Virus record (IMG/VR): IMGVR_UViG_3300046512_000107
Location: 1 to 50,801 of that record
Reading direction: 5' to 3' (one strand)
DNA: 50,801 bases
From: a virus
This document shows positions 7,921 through 14,979 of the stretch, one piece after another. The position numbers were made by a program, and so were the translations under genes. Positions within the stretch are counted from its first letter, which is position 1, and every line of letters starts with the position of its first letter. The notes below the pieces were generated by a model. It was not told the origin of the DNA. It worked only from the letters and a program-made list of their open reading frames with translations, and made no database searches.

Positions 7921-7977
7921 TCGACGGATAGTATCCGTCGATATCCGTTGACACAACGGATAGTACCCCCTAATGAT
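7921..7977 (+). promoter_or_regulatory. Right operators and rightward promoter (PR)
   Basis: A perfect palindrome with 10-bp arms TCGACGGATA and TATCCGTCGA lies at 7921-7941. A second inverted repeat, TATCCGTTG-aca-CAACGGATA, lies at 7942-7962. Within them is a perfect -35 TTGACA (7948-7953), with a candidate -10 AATGAT (7972-7977) at 18-bp spacing. This should be the repressor-controlled rightward promoter for the genes from 8004 onward. Confidence 0.78.
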
Positions 7978-8005
7978 CCGTTGCTTCGGGAGAGCAACGG
8001 ATCAT
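7973..8005 (+). promoter_or_regulatory. 13-bp inverted repeat over a ribosome site and start codon
   Basis: The arms ATGATCCGTTGCT (7973-7985) and AGCAACGGATCAT (7993-8005) are perfectly complementary around a 7-base loop. The loop holds the Shine-Dalgarno-like GGGAG, and the first two bases of the next gene's ATG (8004-8006) are in the right arm. It carries the operator hexamer in each arm, so it could be a DNA operator, an RNA switch, or both. Confidence 0.65.
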
Positions 8006-8399
8006 GCAAATCAAACTCGTTATCTTGGAATCGCCCTACGCGGGCGAGGTCAACGCCAACGTCGCCTATGCGCGCCGTTGCTTGAAAGACGCCGCCCTGC
8101 GGGGCGAAAGCGCGCAGGCGTCTCACCTTCTTCTCACTCAGGTATTGAACGATAGGGACCCGGAAGAGCGCGCCCTTGGGATCGCGCTCGGCCTCGCATG
8201 GCGTCGCGTCGCCGATTACTCGATCTTCTATACGGACAGGGGATGGTCGAGCGGCATGATCGCGGCGCTCGATAGCGCCATTGCCGAGAACCGTCCGTTC
8301 CGCCTGCGCGCACTCGACGGCCCCGTGAAGTTGCCGAACCCTGCGTCGCTTCCGGCCATCGTCTATGAGGCCATCGAGCGCGCCGAGTCGTTTTCATGA
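8004..8399 (+). CDS. DUF7768-like phage protein (nucleoside deoxyribosyltransferase-like fold)
   Basis: The 131-residue protein shows the pattern of a phage family often annotated DUF7768: ESPYAGEVNANVAYARRC at the start, LTQVLNDRDPEERALGIALG in the middle and YTDRGWSSGMIAALDSA later. These proteins resemble nucleoside 2-deoxyribosyltransferases and may act on nucleotides, but the reaction is unproven. It is the first gene after the right operators, and its start codon overlaps a hairpin. It is coupled to the next gene by an ATGA overlap. Family assignment is from memory of the pattern. Confidence 0.75.
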   Translation: MQIKLVILESPYAGEVNANVAYARRCLKDAALRGESAQASHLLLTQVLNDRDPEERALGIALGLAWRRVADYSIFYTDRGWSSGMIAALDSAIAENRPFRLRALDGPVKLPNPASLPAIVYEAIERAESFS

Positions 8400-8692
8400 A
8401 GCGCGACAACCTCAACGATGTCCGCTTCCTCGAAGTGGCCGACGCGCTACGCGCCAATGAGCCGTTCTTGGCGCGCGTGCTGCTCTCGAAAATCCCTCAT
8501 GTCTTCTCCGATTCCGCTGACGACGCGATGGCGGACGAGGCAGCGAACCTGATTCGCGAGGGCCAGATCGCGACCGCAATTGAGCGGATCGAGATGCACA
8601 TCAATCCCAAGTTTTCGAGCGAGGCCGAGTGCTTGCAGCACGTCGGCAGCGACCGGCACTTCCATCCCATCAAGCAAGGAAACCTTCTGTGA
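8396..8692 (+). CDS. Hypothetical protein, 98 aa
   Basis: I do not recognise this protein. It is helical and acidic in its first two thirds (FLEVADALRANEPFLARVLL, DSADDAMADEAANLI) and has no cysteine pair or nucleotide-binding motif. It is translationally coupled on both sides: its ATG overlaps the upstream TGA and its TGA overlaps the GTG of the sliding clamp gene. That arrangement and its constant spacing support a real gene. A link to clamp function is possible from position only. Confidence 0.75.
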   Translation: MKRDNLNDVRFLEVADALRANEPFLARVLLSKIPHVFSDSADDAMADEAANLIREGQIATAIERIEMHINPKFSSEAECLQHVGSDRHFHPIKQGNLL

Positions 8693-9855
8693 AGCTGATC
8701 ATCAACCGCGAAGCACTGGCCGATATCGTCACGCGCGGCACTTCCTGCGCTCCCAAGAACTCGCCGCATATCGTGGCGAACAACGCGCGACTCACCGTCG
8801 AGAACGGCACGTTGAGCATCGCGTCGAGCGACTTCATTACGATGGTCGAGGCGTCGGGCGACTGTCAGTCGTCGAGCGACGGCGTGACCACCGTCGAGGC
8901 CGCGAAGCTGAAGGCGGTTGTGGACCGTCTGCCGAAGGGCGCTGACGTGAAGTTGGTCTACAACGATGACAAGCGCGAGATCGTTTTGGGCTGCGGACGT
9001 TCGCAAACCCGCTTCCCGACGTTGTCGCCGGAAGATTGGCCCGCTCGCGAGATGAAGTATGAAGGCGCGACCTTCACGCTGGCCGGTGCCGATCTGGTGA
9101 AGCTGTTCGGCTTCACTGCGCAGGCGCTTTCGACGATGCCCGACAATCCGATGTCGGGCGTGTTCTTCCACGTCCGCGAGACGCCTAACCGCCCCTTGTT
9201 GGCCGCAGTAGGGACCACCGGCATGATCTTGATCATGGCGACGGTTGGCATGCCCGAAGGCGCAGAGAACATGCCGCATCGTGACGGTCATCCTCCCGGC
9301 GTTATCTTGTCGGCCGAGACCGTCAACGCCGTGCTGCGTCTCTTCCGCACCGCTGACGAGGTTGAGATCGTCGTCAACCGTTCGTCCATCAACTTCAGCA
9401 CCGGCAACGTCCGTTACTGCTCGGCGATGATCGACGGCACCTATCCCAACTATGGACCGCTCGTAAATGCCCCGGTCGAAGAGCGTGTGATCGTAAGTCG
9501 CGTGGCGGCTCATAGCACCGTGTCACTGCTCGAACCGTTCGCGTTGAAGGAGCAGGGCTATCGCTTGCAGTGCGCGACTTCGGAAGAAGGCTTCGTCGTC
9601 GCAGTGGGCTCGCAGACCGGCGGCGGTGTGGACGTGGTCGAGGCTGAAGTCGATGGTGAAGTGAAGCCGTTCGGACTCAACGGTCAGTTCTTGAAGACCA
9701 TGTTGAGCAGCTTCAAGTCGGAGAAGGTCGCGCTGCATCCCGACGCGACGACGCGCCGCGTGATGTTCAAGGCCGAAGACGATCCTGATTTGGTTGGTGT
9801 CATCGCCATGATGAATATCGACACGTCTATGGCGGAAGCCCCTAAGCATGGCTAG
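8689..9855 (+). CDS. dnaN: DNA polymerase III beta subunit (sliding clamp) homologue
   Basis: The 388-residue protein has the length and repeated-domain pattern of the bacterial beta clamp, which encircles DNA and tethers polymerases. Family signatures are the opening KLIINREALADIV, RFPTLSPEDWP near the end of domain 1, and MIDGTYPNYGPLV in domain 2. The usual C-terminal MPMRL is changed (IAMMNIDTSMA). The start is a GTG overlapping the preceding TGA. No DNA polymerase is encoded in the window, so this clamp probably works with the host replicase or a host repair polymerase. Confidence 0.92.
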   Translation: MKLIINREALADIVTRGTSCAPKNSPHIVANNARLTVENGTLSIASSDFITMVEASGDCQSSSDGVTTVEAAKLKAVVDRLPKGADVKLVYNDDKREIVLGCGRSQTRFPTLSPEDWPAREMKYEGATFTLAGADLVKLFGFTAQALSTMPDNPMSGVFFHVRETPNRPLLAAVGTTGMILIMATVGMPEGAENMPHRDGHPPGVILSAETVNAVLRLFRTADEVEIVVNRSSINFSTGNVRYCSAMIDGTYPNYGPLVNAPVEERVIVSRVAAHSTVSLLEPFALKEQGYRLQCATSEEGFVVAVGSQTGGGVDVVEAEVDGEVKPFGLNGQFLKTMLSSFKSEKVALHPDATTRRVMFKAEDDPDLVGVIAMMNIDTSMAEAPKHG

Positions 9856-10348
9856 TCGCCACCGCGCACGAACCACCCGACGCGCCGTCACTATGCCGGA
9901 GCGCGTCGGGCCGCATGTGAAGCTGGTCTTCGCCGAAATGGCGAGGCTGGCTGTCACGTATGACGAGGTGGAAGAGGGCTCGGGGGTTCGAAGGGCGTCC
10001 GTAAAAGCATGGCGGAAGAAGAACAGGCCGGGTCTCGAATCGGTTGAAGCCGTTCTCGGTTTTCTTGGATGGGACATGGTCGCGGTGCCCCGCGCGAAGT
10101 CTCTACCGCCGGAATTGCTGGACGAGCTTCGCCCGATTGCCGAGCGCCTTCGTCTCACGATGCCGCAGACCATCTGCGCGCTGATTGAGATCGTCACCAA
10201 TATCCACGAACGGTTTCCGTTCCTCCGAGACACCGCTGCGGTGCGCCCTGTCGTGTTCCGCAGCCGGAAGAAGAAGACGAACCACGTCAACATTCATCCC
10301 GATCAACACGCGCTCTTGCAGGAGTTCGAAACAAATGTCGCTCATTGA
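9848..10348 (+). CDS. Helix-turn-helix-like protein, 166 aa
   Basis: The gene overlaps the clamp gene by 8 bases. The N terminus is very basic (MASRHRARTTRRAVTM) and a segment at about 37-75 (VTYDEVEEGSGVRRASVKAW followed by LESVEAVLGFLGWDMVAV) resembles an XRE-type helix-turn-helix. A basic patch RSRKKKT sits near the C terminus. It is probably DNA-binding, either a regulator or a replication accessory factor. I cannot name the family. Confidence 0.75.
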   Translation: MASRHRARTTRRAVTMPERVGPHVKLVFAEMARLAVTYDEVEEGSGVRRASVKAWRKKNRPGLESVEAVLGFLGWDMVAVPRAKSLPPELLDELRPIAERLRLTMPQTICALIEIVTNIHERFPFLRDTAAVRPVVFRSRKKKTNHVNIHPDQHALLQEFETNVAH

Positions 10349-10556
10349 TACTCGCACCGACATCGACGATGTCACCACGCGCCGCATGATCGAAGCTTGC
10401 AGGACGCGCAACGCAAAGCCAAACGCCGACTCGGTCGCCCTGGCTCTGCTCGATGCCCGCTTCCGTGGCTTCGAGATCGGCATGCGTCTCGACGCTGTGA
10501 TCGCGGGCGTCCGCTTGATCAGCAGCCGCGCCACCGTCGAGGCGACGGTCAACTAA
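10335..10556 (+). CDS. Small hypothetical protein, 73 aa
   Basis: The product starts MSLIDTRTDIDDVTTRRMIE and is predicted to be mostly helical, with no recognised motif. The start ATG at 10335 overlaps the end of the preceding gene by 14 bases, with GGAG upstream at about ten bases. Its TAA overlaps the ATG of the deaminase gene. Longer versions of the frame merely shadow the upstream gene. Tight packing on both sides is the main support. Confidence 0.65.
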   Translation: MSLIDTRTDIDDVTTRRMIEACRTRNAKPNADSVALALLDARFRGFEIGMRLDAVIAGVRLISSRATVEATVN

Positions 10557-11023
10557 TGTCGAAGCGGCTCGACTACTGGATGGATCAAGCCGCGCTTGCG
10601 GCTACGCAGAGCAAGGATCGCAGCCGCAAGGTCGGCTGCGTGATCGTTGACGAGCGTCACGGCGTCGTCGTTTCAACCGGCTGGAATGGCTTTCCGCGCG
10701 GCGTGAACGACGATGTCGAGGATCGCCACGTCAGGCCGGACAAGTATAAGTGGACCGAGCACGCCGAGCGAAATGCGATCTTCAACGCTGCCCGGCGCGG
10801 TACGAGCACCGATGGTTGCTCGATCTTCATTCCATGGTTTCCGTGCAGCGATTGTGCTCGGGCGATCATTCAGTCGGGGATCGAGCGCATGTATTGCATT
10901 CGCCATGACGACAACGATGCGCAGTGGTCGAAGGACATGGACATTGCTGCGGCCATGCTGATCGAAGCCGACATTGAAATTCAGTACGTGACCGAGCGTG
11001 AAGCGCCAAAGGCGGCAACGTGA
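10556..11023 (+). CDS. Deoxycytidylate (dCMP) deaminase
   Basis: The 155-residue protein belongs to the zinc-dependent cytidine/deoxycytidylate deaminases. HAERNAI holds the zinc ligand His and the catalytic Glu, and PCSDC supplies the two cysteine ligands. The N-terminal DRSRKVGCVIVD matches the substrate-binding strand of phage T4-type dCMP deaminases. It converts dCMP to dUMP and so feeds thymidylate synthesis. With the dNMP kinase at 45233-45817 and the NUDIX protein it forms a small nucleotide-metabolism set. The ATG at 10556 overlaps the TAA of the previous gene. Confidence 0.92.
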   Translation: MSKRLDYWMDQAALAATQSKDRSRKVGCVIVDERHGVVVSTGWNGFPRGVNDDVEDRHVRPDKYKWTEHAERNAIFNAARRGTSTDGCSIFIPWFPCSDCARAIIQSGIERMYCIRHDDNDAQWSKDMDIAAAMLIEADIEIQYVTEREAPKAAT

Positions 11024-11943
11024 ATGTGGCTGTTCGTTCCTCAATCAACGTCATCTCACTCTGCACCGGGGGCGGCGGTCTCGATCTCGGAGTCCAGTTG
11101 GCAATTCCCGGTGCTCGCGGCGTCGTGTACGTCGAGAGGGAGGCGTTCGCCGTCGCGCACTTGGTATCTGCGATGCAGGCGGGCTTCATGGATGAAGCGC
11201 CTGTTTGGAGCGATGTCAGCACCTTCAACGGCAGACCGTGGCGTGGCCTTGTGGATGGCGTCATTGGCGGCATCCCGTGTCAGCCCCATTCCATCGCAGG
11301 CAACCGGCTTGCCGAAGAAGACGAGCGAGACCTTTGGTCGCCAGCGCGCCGGATCGTCGTGCAAGCCCGGCCGGGGTTCGTCTTCATTGAGAACGTCGAT
11401 GGCTTCGTCTCGTCGGGAGGACTCTTCCGTGTCTGGCGTGATCTTCGCCGACTTGGTTATGAAGTTGAGGTTGGATTCTTCAGCGCGTCAGAAGTCGGCG
11501 CAAGCCATCGCCGGGGGCGATGCTTCGTCCTCGCAGTGGCCGACGCCAGCGGCGCGAGACTGGAAGGGTACGAACAGCGAGAAGCACATGATCAATGGGA
11601 GCGGGAGGCTTCACCTGGATCAACTGCCGAACTTCATCGAGCACGTATGGTATTTGAAGGCATCGAACGACAATATCCCGCCCCACCTTCGCTCTTCGCT
11701 CCCGGCCCAGCCGAGCGGGCCGAGTGGGATCGCATCATTTCAACCGCCCCGCACCTTGAACCCGCTGTTCGTCGAGTGGTTGATGGGATGGCCGTGGCGC
11801 TGGACGTTGGTCGCGTGGATCGGCTTCGGATGCTCGGAAACGGAGTTGTCCCGCTGGAAGCGGCTTATGCGCTCCGAACTCTTGCGACTCGGCTCGCCCA
11901 CCGCGCCGCCGGTGCAGCACAGCTTGTTCGGGTAATGTCGTGA
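11020..11943 (+). CDS. C5 cytosine-specific DNA methyltransferase
   Basis: The 307-residue protein has the ordered motifs of C5-methyltransferases: motif I LCTGGGGLDLG (about 14-24), motif IV GGIPCQPHS with catalytic Cys87, motif VI ENV (124-126), motif VIII HRRGRCF, and motif X GNGVVP (273-278). It transfers a methyl group from SAM to cytosine in DNA, probably protecting phage DNA. The start is a GTG overlapping the deaminase TGA. No restriction enzyme is adjacent. Its 3' half is also read in the +1 frame by another plausible gene (11429-11935). Confidence 0.93.
   Translation: MNVAVRSSINVISLCTGGGGLDLGVQLAIPGARGVVYVEREAFAVAHLVSAMQAGFMDEAPVWSDVSTFNGRPWRGLVDGVIGGIPCQPHSIAGNRLAEEDERDLWSPARRIVVQARPGFVFIENVDGFVSSGGLFRVWRDLRRLGYEVEVGFFSASEVGASHRRGRCFVLAVADASGARLEGYEQREAHDQWEREASPGSTAELHRARMVFEGIERQYPAPPSLFAPGPAERAEWDRIISTAPHLEPAVRRVVDGMAVALDVGRVDRLRMLGNGVVPLEAAYALRTLATRLAHRAAGAAQLVRVMS
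11429..11935 (+). CDS. Nested gene inside the C5 methyltransferase gene (+1 frame)
   Basis: This 168-residue frame lies wholly within the methyltransferase gene. Its GTG at 11429 has a strong ribosome site, GGGAGGA at 11415-11421, with 7-base spacing. The protein carries segments typical of phage methyltransferase-linked proteins: QWPTPAARDWKG (from residue 36), LDQLPNFIEHVW, and LNPLFVEWLMGWP (from residue 110), then SRWKRLMRSELLRLGS. In other phages, as far as I recall, such sequence forms the C-terminal part of a C5 methyltransferase polypeptide or a separate small protein. It could be a target-recognition or accessory subunit. A +1 frameshift fusion with the methyltransferase N terminus is an alternative reading. 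Confidence 0.68.
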   Translation: MSGVIFADLVMKLRLDSSARQKSAQAIAGGDASSSQWPTPAARDWKGTNSEKHMINGSGRLHLDQLPNFIEHVWYLKASNDNIPPHLRSSLPAQPSGPSGIASFQPPRTLNPLFVEWLMGWPWRWTLVAWIGFGCSETELSRWKRLMRSELLRLGSPTAPPVQHSLFG

Positions 11944-12203
11944 ACGATAACCTTCCTCACCTGATCACCCGCGAGCAAGCCGCTTGGCTCTGCTCGCTCA
12001 CGCCGTCAGGCTTCTCAGGGTGGGTTGCCAAGGGCAAGATGCCAAAGATGCTACCGGGAACCCGCCGATGGTCCCGGCGAGCGGTGGAACTTGCCCTCGA
12101 AGCGATTTCCGGTGTAAAGCCGGAATCGTCCGTTGTATCCGTCGATACCGAGGATGAAGCGGACCGCTGGTTTCGGGAGTCAGGGTATGAAAGTGCGGCT
12201 TAA
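11940..12203 (+). CDS. Excisionase-like small DNA-binding protein
   Basis: The 87-residue protein has an AlpA/MerR-like winged helix pattern: LITREQAAWLCSLTPSGFSG, then WVAKGKMPKMLPGTRRWSR. That is the usual form of excisionases and helix-turn-helix domain 17 proteins. It sits directly upstream of the integrase, overlapping its start, which fits a recombination directionality factor. The GTG start at 11940 overlaps the methyltransferase TGA. A copy of the repressor operator (12136-12147) lies within its last codons. Confidence 0.8.
   Translation: MNDNLPHLITREQAAWLCSLTPSGFSGWVAKGKMPKMLPGTRRWSRRAVELALEAISGVKPESSVVSVDTEDEADRWFRESGYESAA
12136..12147. promoter_or_regulatory. Repressor operator copy before the integrase gene
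   Basis: TATCCGTCGATA here is identical over 12 bases to 7932-7943 in the right operator. It is preceded by CCGTTG, itself operator-like, and lies 40 bp upstream of the integrase ATG. It may let the repressor modulate int expression. Confidence 0.55.
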
Positions 12204-13338
12204 AGGGCTGAAGCAAAGCGCCTTCACGCTCGCCGATGGCACGCGGGTCAAATACTTCTATGCGTGGCGTCCCGATGGCCCACGCCTAAACTATCCCGAT
12301 GGCACGCCTATCACTGACAAGACCGATCCCGCGCTCATAGTCGCTTACACAAAGGCGCATGACGACGCGAAGCGTAACGGCGGCGCTGGCAAACTGTCCA
12401 CGCTGATCGCCGCGTTCAAGATCGCCAACGAATTTACAAAGCTGGCCGCTGAAACGAAGAAGGGATACCTGAAGTATCTCGCTCGAATCGACGCGAAGTT
12501 CGGCAGCATGCCGTTTCGTGCGCTTCAGGATCGCCGCGCTCGCGGACAGTTCAAAGACTGGCGAGACGAGATAGCAGCGGAGTCCGGCGACCGCACGGCA
12601 GACTTTACATGGACAGTGCTCGCGCGCGTCCTGTCCGTCGCCAAGGATCGCGGCAAGATCAGCGTCAACGTGTGCGAGCGTGGCGGGCGTCTCTATGATG
12701 GCGAGCGCAGTGACCGGGTGTGGACCGAGGCCGACGAAGCCAAATACTTCACCAAGGCCAACGCGCACATGCACCTTCCGCTTCTCATTGCGCTTTGGAC
12801 CGGCCAGCGTGAAGGCGACATTCTCAAACTCAACTGGATGCAATACGACGGCAAGTACATCCGGCTCGAACAGAGCAAGGGCCGTCGCGGCAAGAAGAAG
12901 CGTCTGGTGATTCCGGTAGGCGAGCCTTTGCGCATGGCGCTCGATGCGCTGAAGGCCGCAGAGATGGAAGACAACGGCGGGCGTCCGCTCGACGGCATTA
13001 TCTGCAAGACGATGCGCGCTCACAACGCGAAGCGCCAGTTCACGGAAGACGGCTTCCGCACTTCGTTCAGCAAAGAGTGCGCAAAGGCTGGCATCGAAGA
13101 CCTGACCTTCCATGACGCGCGCGGCACTGCAATCACTCGCCTCGCCATCGCCGGATGCGAAGTGCCGGAGATCGCAACTATCACCGGCCACTCGTTGAAG
13201 ACGGTGCAGGAAATTCTCGACAAGCATTATCTCAATCGCGACGTTCGGATGGCCGAGAACGCGATCATGAAGTTGGAAGTGAGCAAGGGCATCGTGAGGG
13301 TGTCTTCGTTCCAAGTGGTAGCAGGAGGAAGAGCGTGA
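12187..13338 (+). CDS. int: Tyrosine recombinase (phage integrase)
   Basis: The 383-residue protein is a tyrosine integrase. Catalytic residues can be placed: Arg208 (GQREGD), a Lys in the RLEQSKGRRGKK hairpin, His309 and Arg312 (FHDAR), His335 (TGHS), and nucleophile Tyr348 (DKHYLNRD). The N-terminal half carries the arm- and core-binding domains. The ATG at 12187 has GGGAG upstream at seven-base spacing; a longer frame only shadows xis. It would recombine the tRNA-Lys attP core at 14458-14507 with the host tRNA gene. Confidence 0.95.
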   Translation: MKVRLKGLKQSAFTLADGTRVKYFYAWRPDGPRLNYPDGTPITDKTDPALIVAYTKAHDDAKRNGGAGKLSTLIAAFKIANEFTKLAAETKKGYLKYLARIDAKFGSMPFRALQDRRARGQFKDWRDEIAAESGDRTADFTWTVLARVLSVAKDRGKISVNVCERGGRLYDGERSDRVWTEADEAKYFTKANAHMHLPLLIALWTGQREGDILKLNWMQYDGKYIRLEQSKGRRGKKKRLVIPVGEPLRMALDALKAAEMEDNGGRPLDGIICKTMRAHNAKRQFTEDGFRTSFSKECAKAGIEDLTFHDARGTAITRLAIAGCEVPEIATITGHSLKTVQEILDKHYLNRDVRMAENAIMKLEVSKGIVRVSSFQVVAGGRA

Positions 13339-13595
13339 ACGTGATCACGGACTGGAAGACGACTGACCCGCTCGCGGCGTCGGAGAAGAAGAAGGCCGAC
13401 CGGGTCCGCCGCATCCGCGACCGCCTCGAATGCGGCATGCAGCGCGCCAGCGAGATCGAGAAGGCCGACCGGCTCTTGACCTGGATCGACCACATCGAAC
13501 AGGGCGGTTCCATCAACGAACTGTCCGAGATCATGCGCCATGTGGTGCTCGATCAATACCGCGTCCGAGACTTCGACTTTTCAACCATCAACTGA
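13335..13595 (+). CDS. Hypothetical protein, 86 aa
   Basis: The product is highly charged and helical (SEKKKADRVRRIRDRLE, SEIEKADRLLTWIDHIE) with no recognised domain. Its GTG start overlaps the integrase TGA and has an excellent AGGAGGA ribosome site, so translation is likely. The next gene follows 10 bases after its stop. Its place between the integrase and attP suggests an accessory role in lysogeny or recombination, but nothing in the sequence shows this. Confidence 0.75.
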   Translation: MNVITDWKTTDPLAASEKKKADRVRRIRDRLECGMQRASEIEKADRLLTWIDHIEQGGSINELSEIMRHVVLDQYRVRDFDFSTIN

Positions 13596-13605
13596 GGAAG
13601 AGACC

Positions 13606-14322
13606 TTGACCAAATCGTATGAAGAGCGCGCGTCGGACGCCCTGCACGAAGCCTATGACCCGGAGACCAAGCCGTACCAAAACAGCGACTTGATGAAGGA
13701 GATTGCAGAGCGTCACGGCATCGAGCTTGGGCACCTTTGGTCGGGCGTCCGCGAGCTTATCAAGGCGCGCTACGGCGTCCGGCCGTTTCTCTCGCCGCCG
13801 AAGCCTGACCCGGCCCCGCTGGATGTCGATCTCATTCGGATCGACATTGACGATTGGGCAAAGCTGGCGGCGCTCGGTGCGCAGATGAGCGAAGTGCTGG
13901 TCGAGTTGCACGTCTTGGAACTCGAACATAAGGCTCGACTGCACGCCAAGTTGCAGGACGCCGAAGCGGTGCGGAAGCAGCAGTTCGAGATCACGGACCG
14001 GCTGGCAACGGTGGCGTGGAATGCCAACCTCAATGACGACGAGATCGGCTATAAGCCGGAACTGCACGATCCCATCGCAGACTATGCGTCAGCCGTCACG
14101 CTCGACGCGGACGTGGATGGCGAGATCGAAGAGGCGGATTTTGAGCGCGACGGAATTGATCCCGGCCGTTTGGATTGGCTTGCGGGGCTCGCCACCAAAG
14201 AGCCCGGCGTCATCGTTTCGTGGAAGGATTTTTGGACTCTGCATAACGCGAGCAAGCGGGGATTTAAGGTCAAGACCGCGATCATCGAGAAGCCGCCGGG
14301 CATCGAGCTATTGACCGCATAG
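13606..14322 (+). CDS. Hypothetical protein, 238 aa, coiled-coil centre
   Basis: The best start is a TTG at 13606 with GAGGAAGAG upstream; the first in-frame ATG is about 29 codons later. The N terminus (LTKSYEERASDALHEAYDP, MKEIAERHGIELGHLW) may form a helical DNA-binding or adaptor fold. The centre (LGAQMSEVLVELHVLELEHK and the following residues) is predicted coiled coil, and the C-terminal half is acidic. I do not recognise a family. It is the last gene of the rightward operon and is followed at once by a strong terminator. Confidence 0.75.
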   Translation: MTKSYEERASDALHEAYDPETKPYQNSDLMKEIAERHGIELGHLWSGVRELIKARYGVRPFLSPPKPDPAPLDVDLIRIDIDDWAKLAALGAQMSEVLVELHVLELEHKARLHAKLQDAEAVRKQQFEITDRLATVAWNANLNDDEIGYKPELHDPIADYASAVTLDADVDGEIEEADFERDGIDPGRLDWLAGLATKEPGVIVSWKDFWTLHNASKRGFKVKTAIIEKPPGIELLTA

Positions 14323-14342
14323 CGGCCGATGGCATACCACCG

Positions 14343-14368
14343 AAGGGTCGCGAAAGCGGCCCTTTTTT
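14343..14368 (+). terminator. Rho-independent terminator of the rightward operon
   Basis: AAGGGTCGC and GCGGCCCTT pair around a GAAA tetraloop and are followed by a T-run. It lies 21 bases after the stop at 14322 and insulates the attP region from rightward transcription. Confidence 0.9.
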
Positions 14369-14391
14369 ACTGTTCACTTTTGGAATTTCGG

Positions 14392-14400
14392 CAACGGATA
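14392..14400. promoter_or_regulatory. Operator-like sequence beside attP
   Basis: CAACGGATA matches the operator half-site and is followed by GTGACG, recalling 7073-7090. It lies 58 bp before the attP core. It could be a repressor site, an integrase arm site, or chance. Confidence 0.35.
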
Positions 14401-14457
14401 CAGAGTGACGAGGGTACTATCCTGTTCACCTAAGTATCTGGTGGCAAGGATAAATCT

Positions 14458-14507
14458 GGTGACTCTTAATCACCGGGTCCTAGGTTCGAGCCCTAGTGCG
14501 CCCACCA
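14458..14507 (+). other. attP core: 3' half of a tRNA-Lys (CTT) gene
   Basis: The 50 bases reproduce the 3' part of a tRNA: anticodon stem GGTGA/TCACC around the loop CTCTTAA (anticodon CTT, Lys), then the T-arm CTAGG-TTCGAGC-CCTAG, the acceptor 3' strand TGCGCCC, and ACCA. No D-arm or 5' acceptor strand precedes it, so it is not a complete tRNA gene. Phages that integrate into a tRNA gene carry exactly such a fragment so that integration restores the tRNA. The integrase gene ends 1.1 kb upstream. Confidence 0.88.
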
Positions 14508-14688
14508 AGTTATCCCTCACATTTCAATCGGTTAGCTTGCTGGTCAAAGCGGCTGCACGGATGATTTTGTGCCGCTGTTCAATTCCTGTTCAATTTCGTT
14601 CGCCCCTTGTCTCGACTTCGGGCGATCAAAATGGACCGTGGTATGCCAAGCAATAGGAACCAAAGCCGTCCATTCGGCTTAGGTTTTC
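14508..14688. other. Intergenic stretch right of attP
   Basis: No gene is supported here. The stretch is less GC-rich than its surroundings and includes the near-repeat TTCAATTCCTGTTCAATTTC. Integrase arm-type sites would be expected near here, but I cannot define them. A weak AGG precedes the next gene's ATG at 14689. Confidence 0.5.
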
Positions 14689-14979
14689 ATGTCATGGCAG
14701 GCGTCTTTTGCTGATCCGGTGCCGCTTCCTGAAGGGGGCGAATTGCGCACATTGCATGATGCTCGCGCCTTCATCTTGAAGCTCCCAAAAGAAGTCGCGG
14801 CGAAGCCAGCATGGCTCACGGCCATTGAGAGCCTGATGCTTGCTGCCGATGGCGGGCCAGTGGACTTCGCGCGGATCGGCATGATGCAGGCGCTCCATCC
14901 GAAGGGAGAGCCGGTCTATCACTCCCGGTCGAAGGACCCGGTTTGGCGCAACCGCCGCAAGCTCGTCAGGGATCGTTAG
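14689..14979 (+). CDS. Bradyrhizobium-type conserved small protein, 96 aa
   Basis: The protein starts MSWQASFADPVPLPEGGELR and continues TLHDARAFILKLPKE, then a Gly-Gly-Pro segment (DGGPVDFARIGMMQAL). This matches, from memory, a small protein family found in many copies in Bradyrhizobium and related genomes. Its function is unknown. It is the first gene beyond attP, so in a lysogen it would lie at one prophage end, where lysogenic-conversion genes are common. Its 3' end overlaps the convergent gene by four bases. Confidence 0.75.
   Translation: MSWQASFADPVPLPEGGELRTLHDARAFILKLPKEVAAKPAWLTAIESLMLAADGGPVDFARIGMMQALHPKGEPVYHSRSKDPVWRNRRKLVRDR

Noticed and set aside
11020-11943. C5 methyltransferase as a frameshifted pseudogene
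   Set aside because: The first frame is intact through motif X, so the second coding frame adds a gene rather than breaking this one.
14380-14507. Complete tRNA-Lys gene
   Set aside because: Only the anticodon arm to the CCA end is present; there is no D-arm and no GGGCGCA 5' acceptor strand upstream.
14405-14656. Open frame across the attP region
   Set aside because: It runs through the tRNA-derived attP core and has no ribosome site or recognisable composition.
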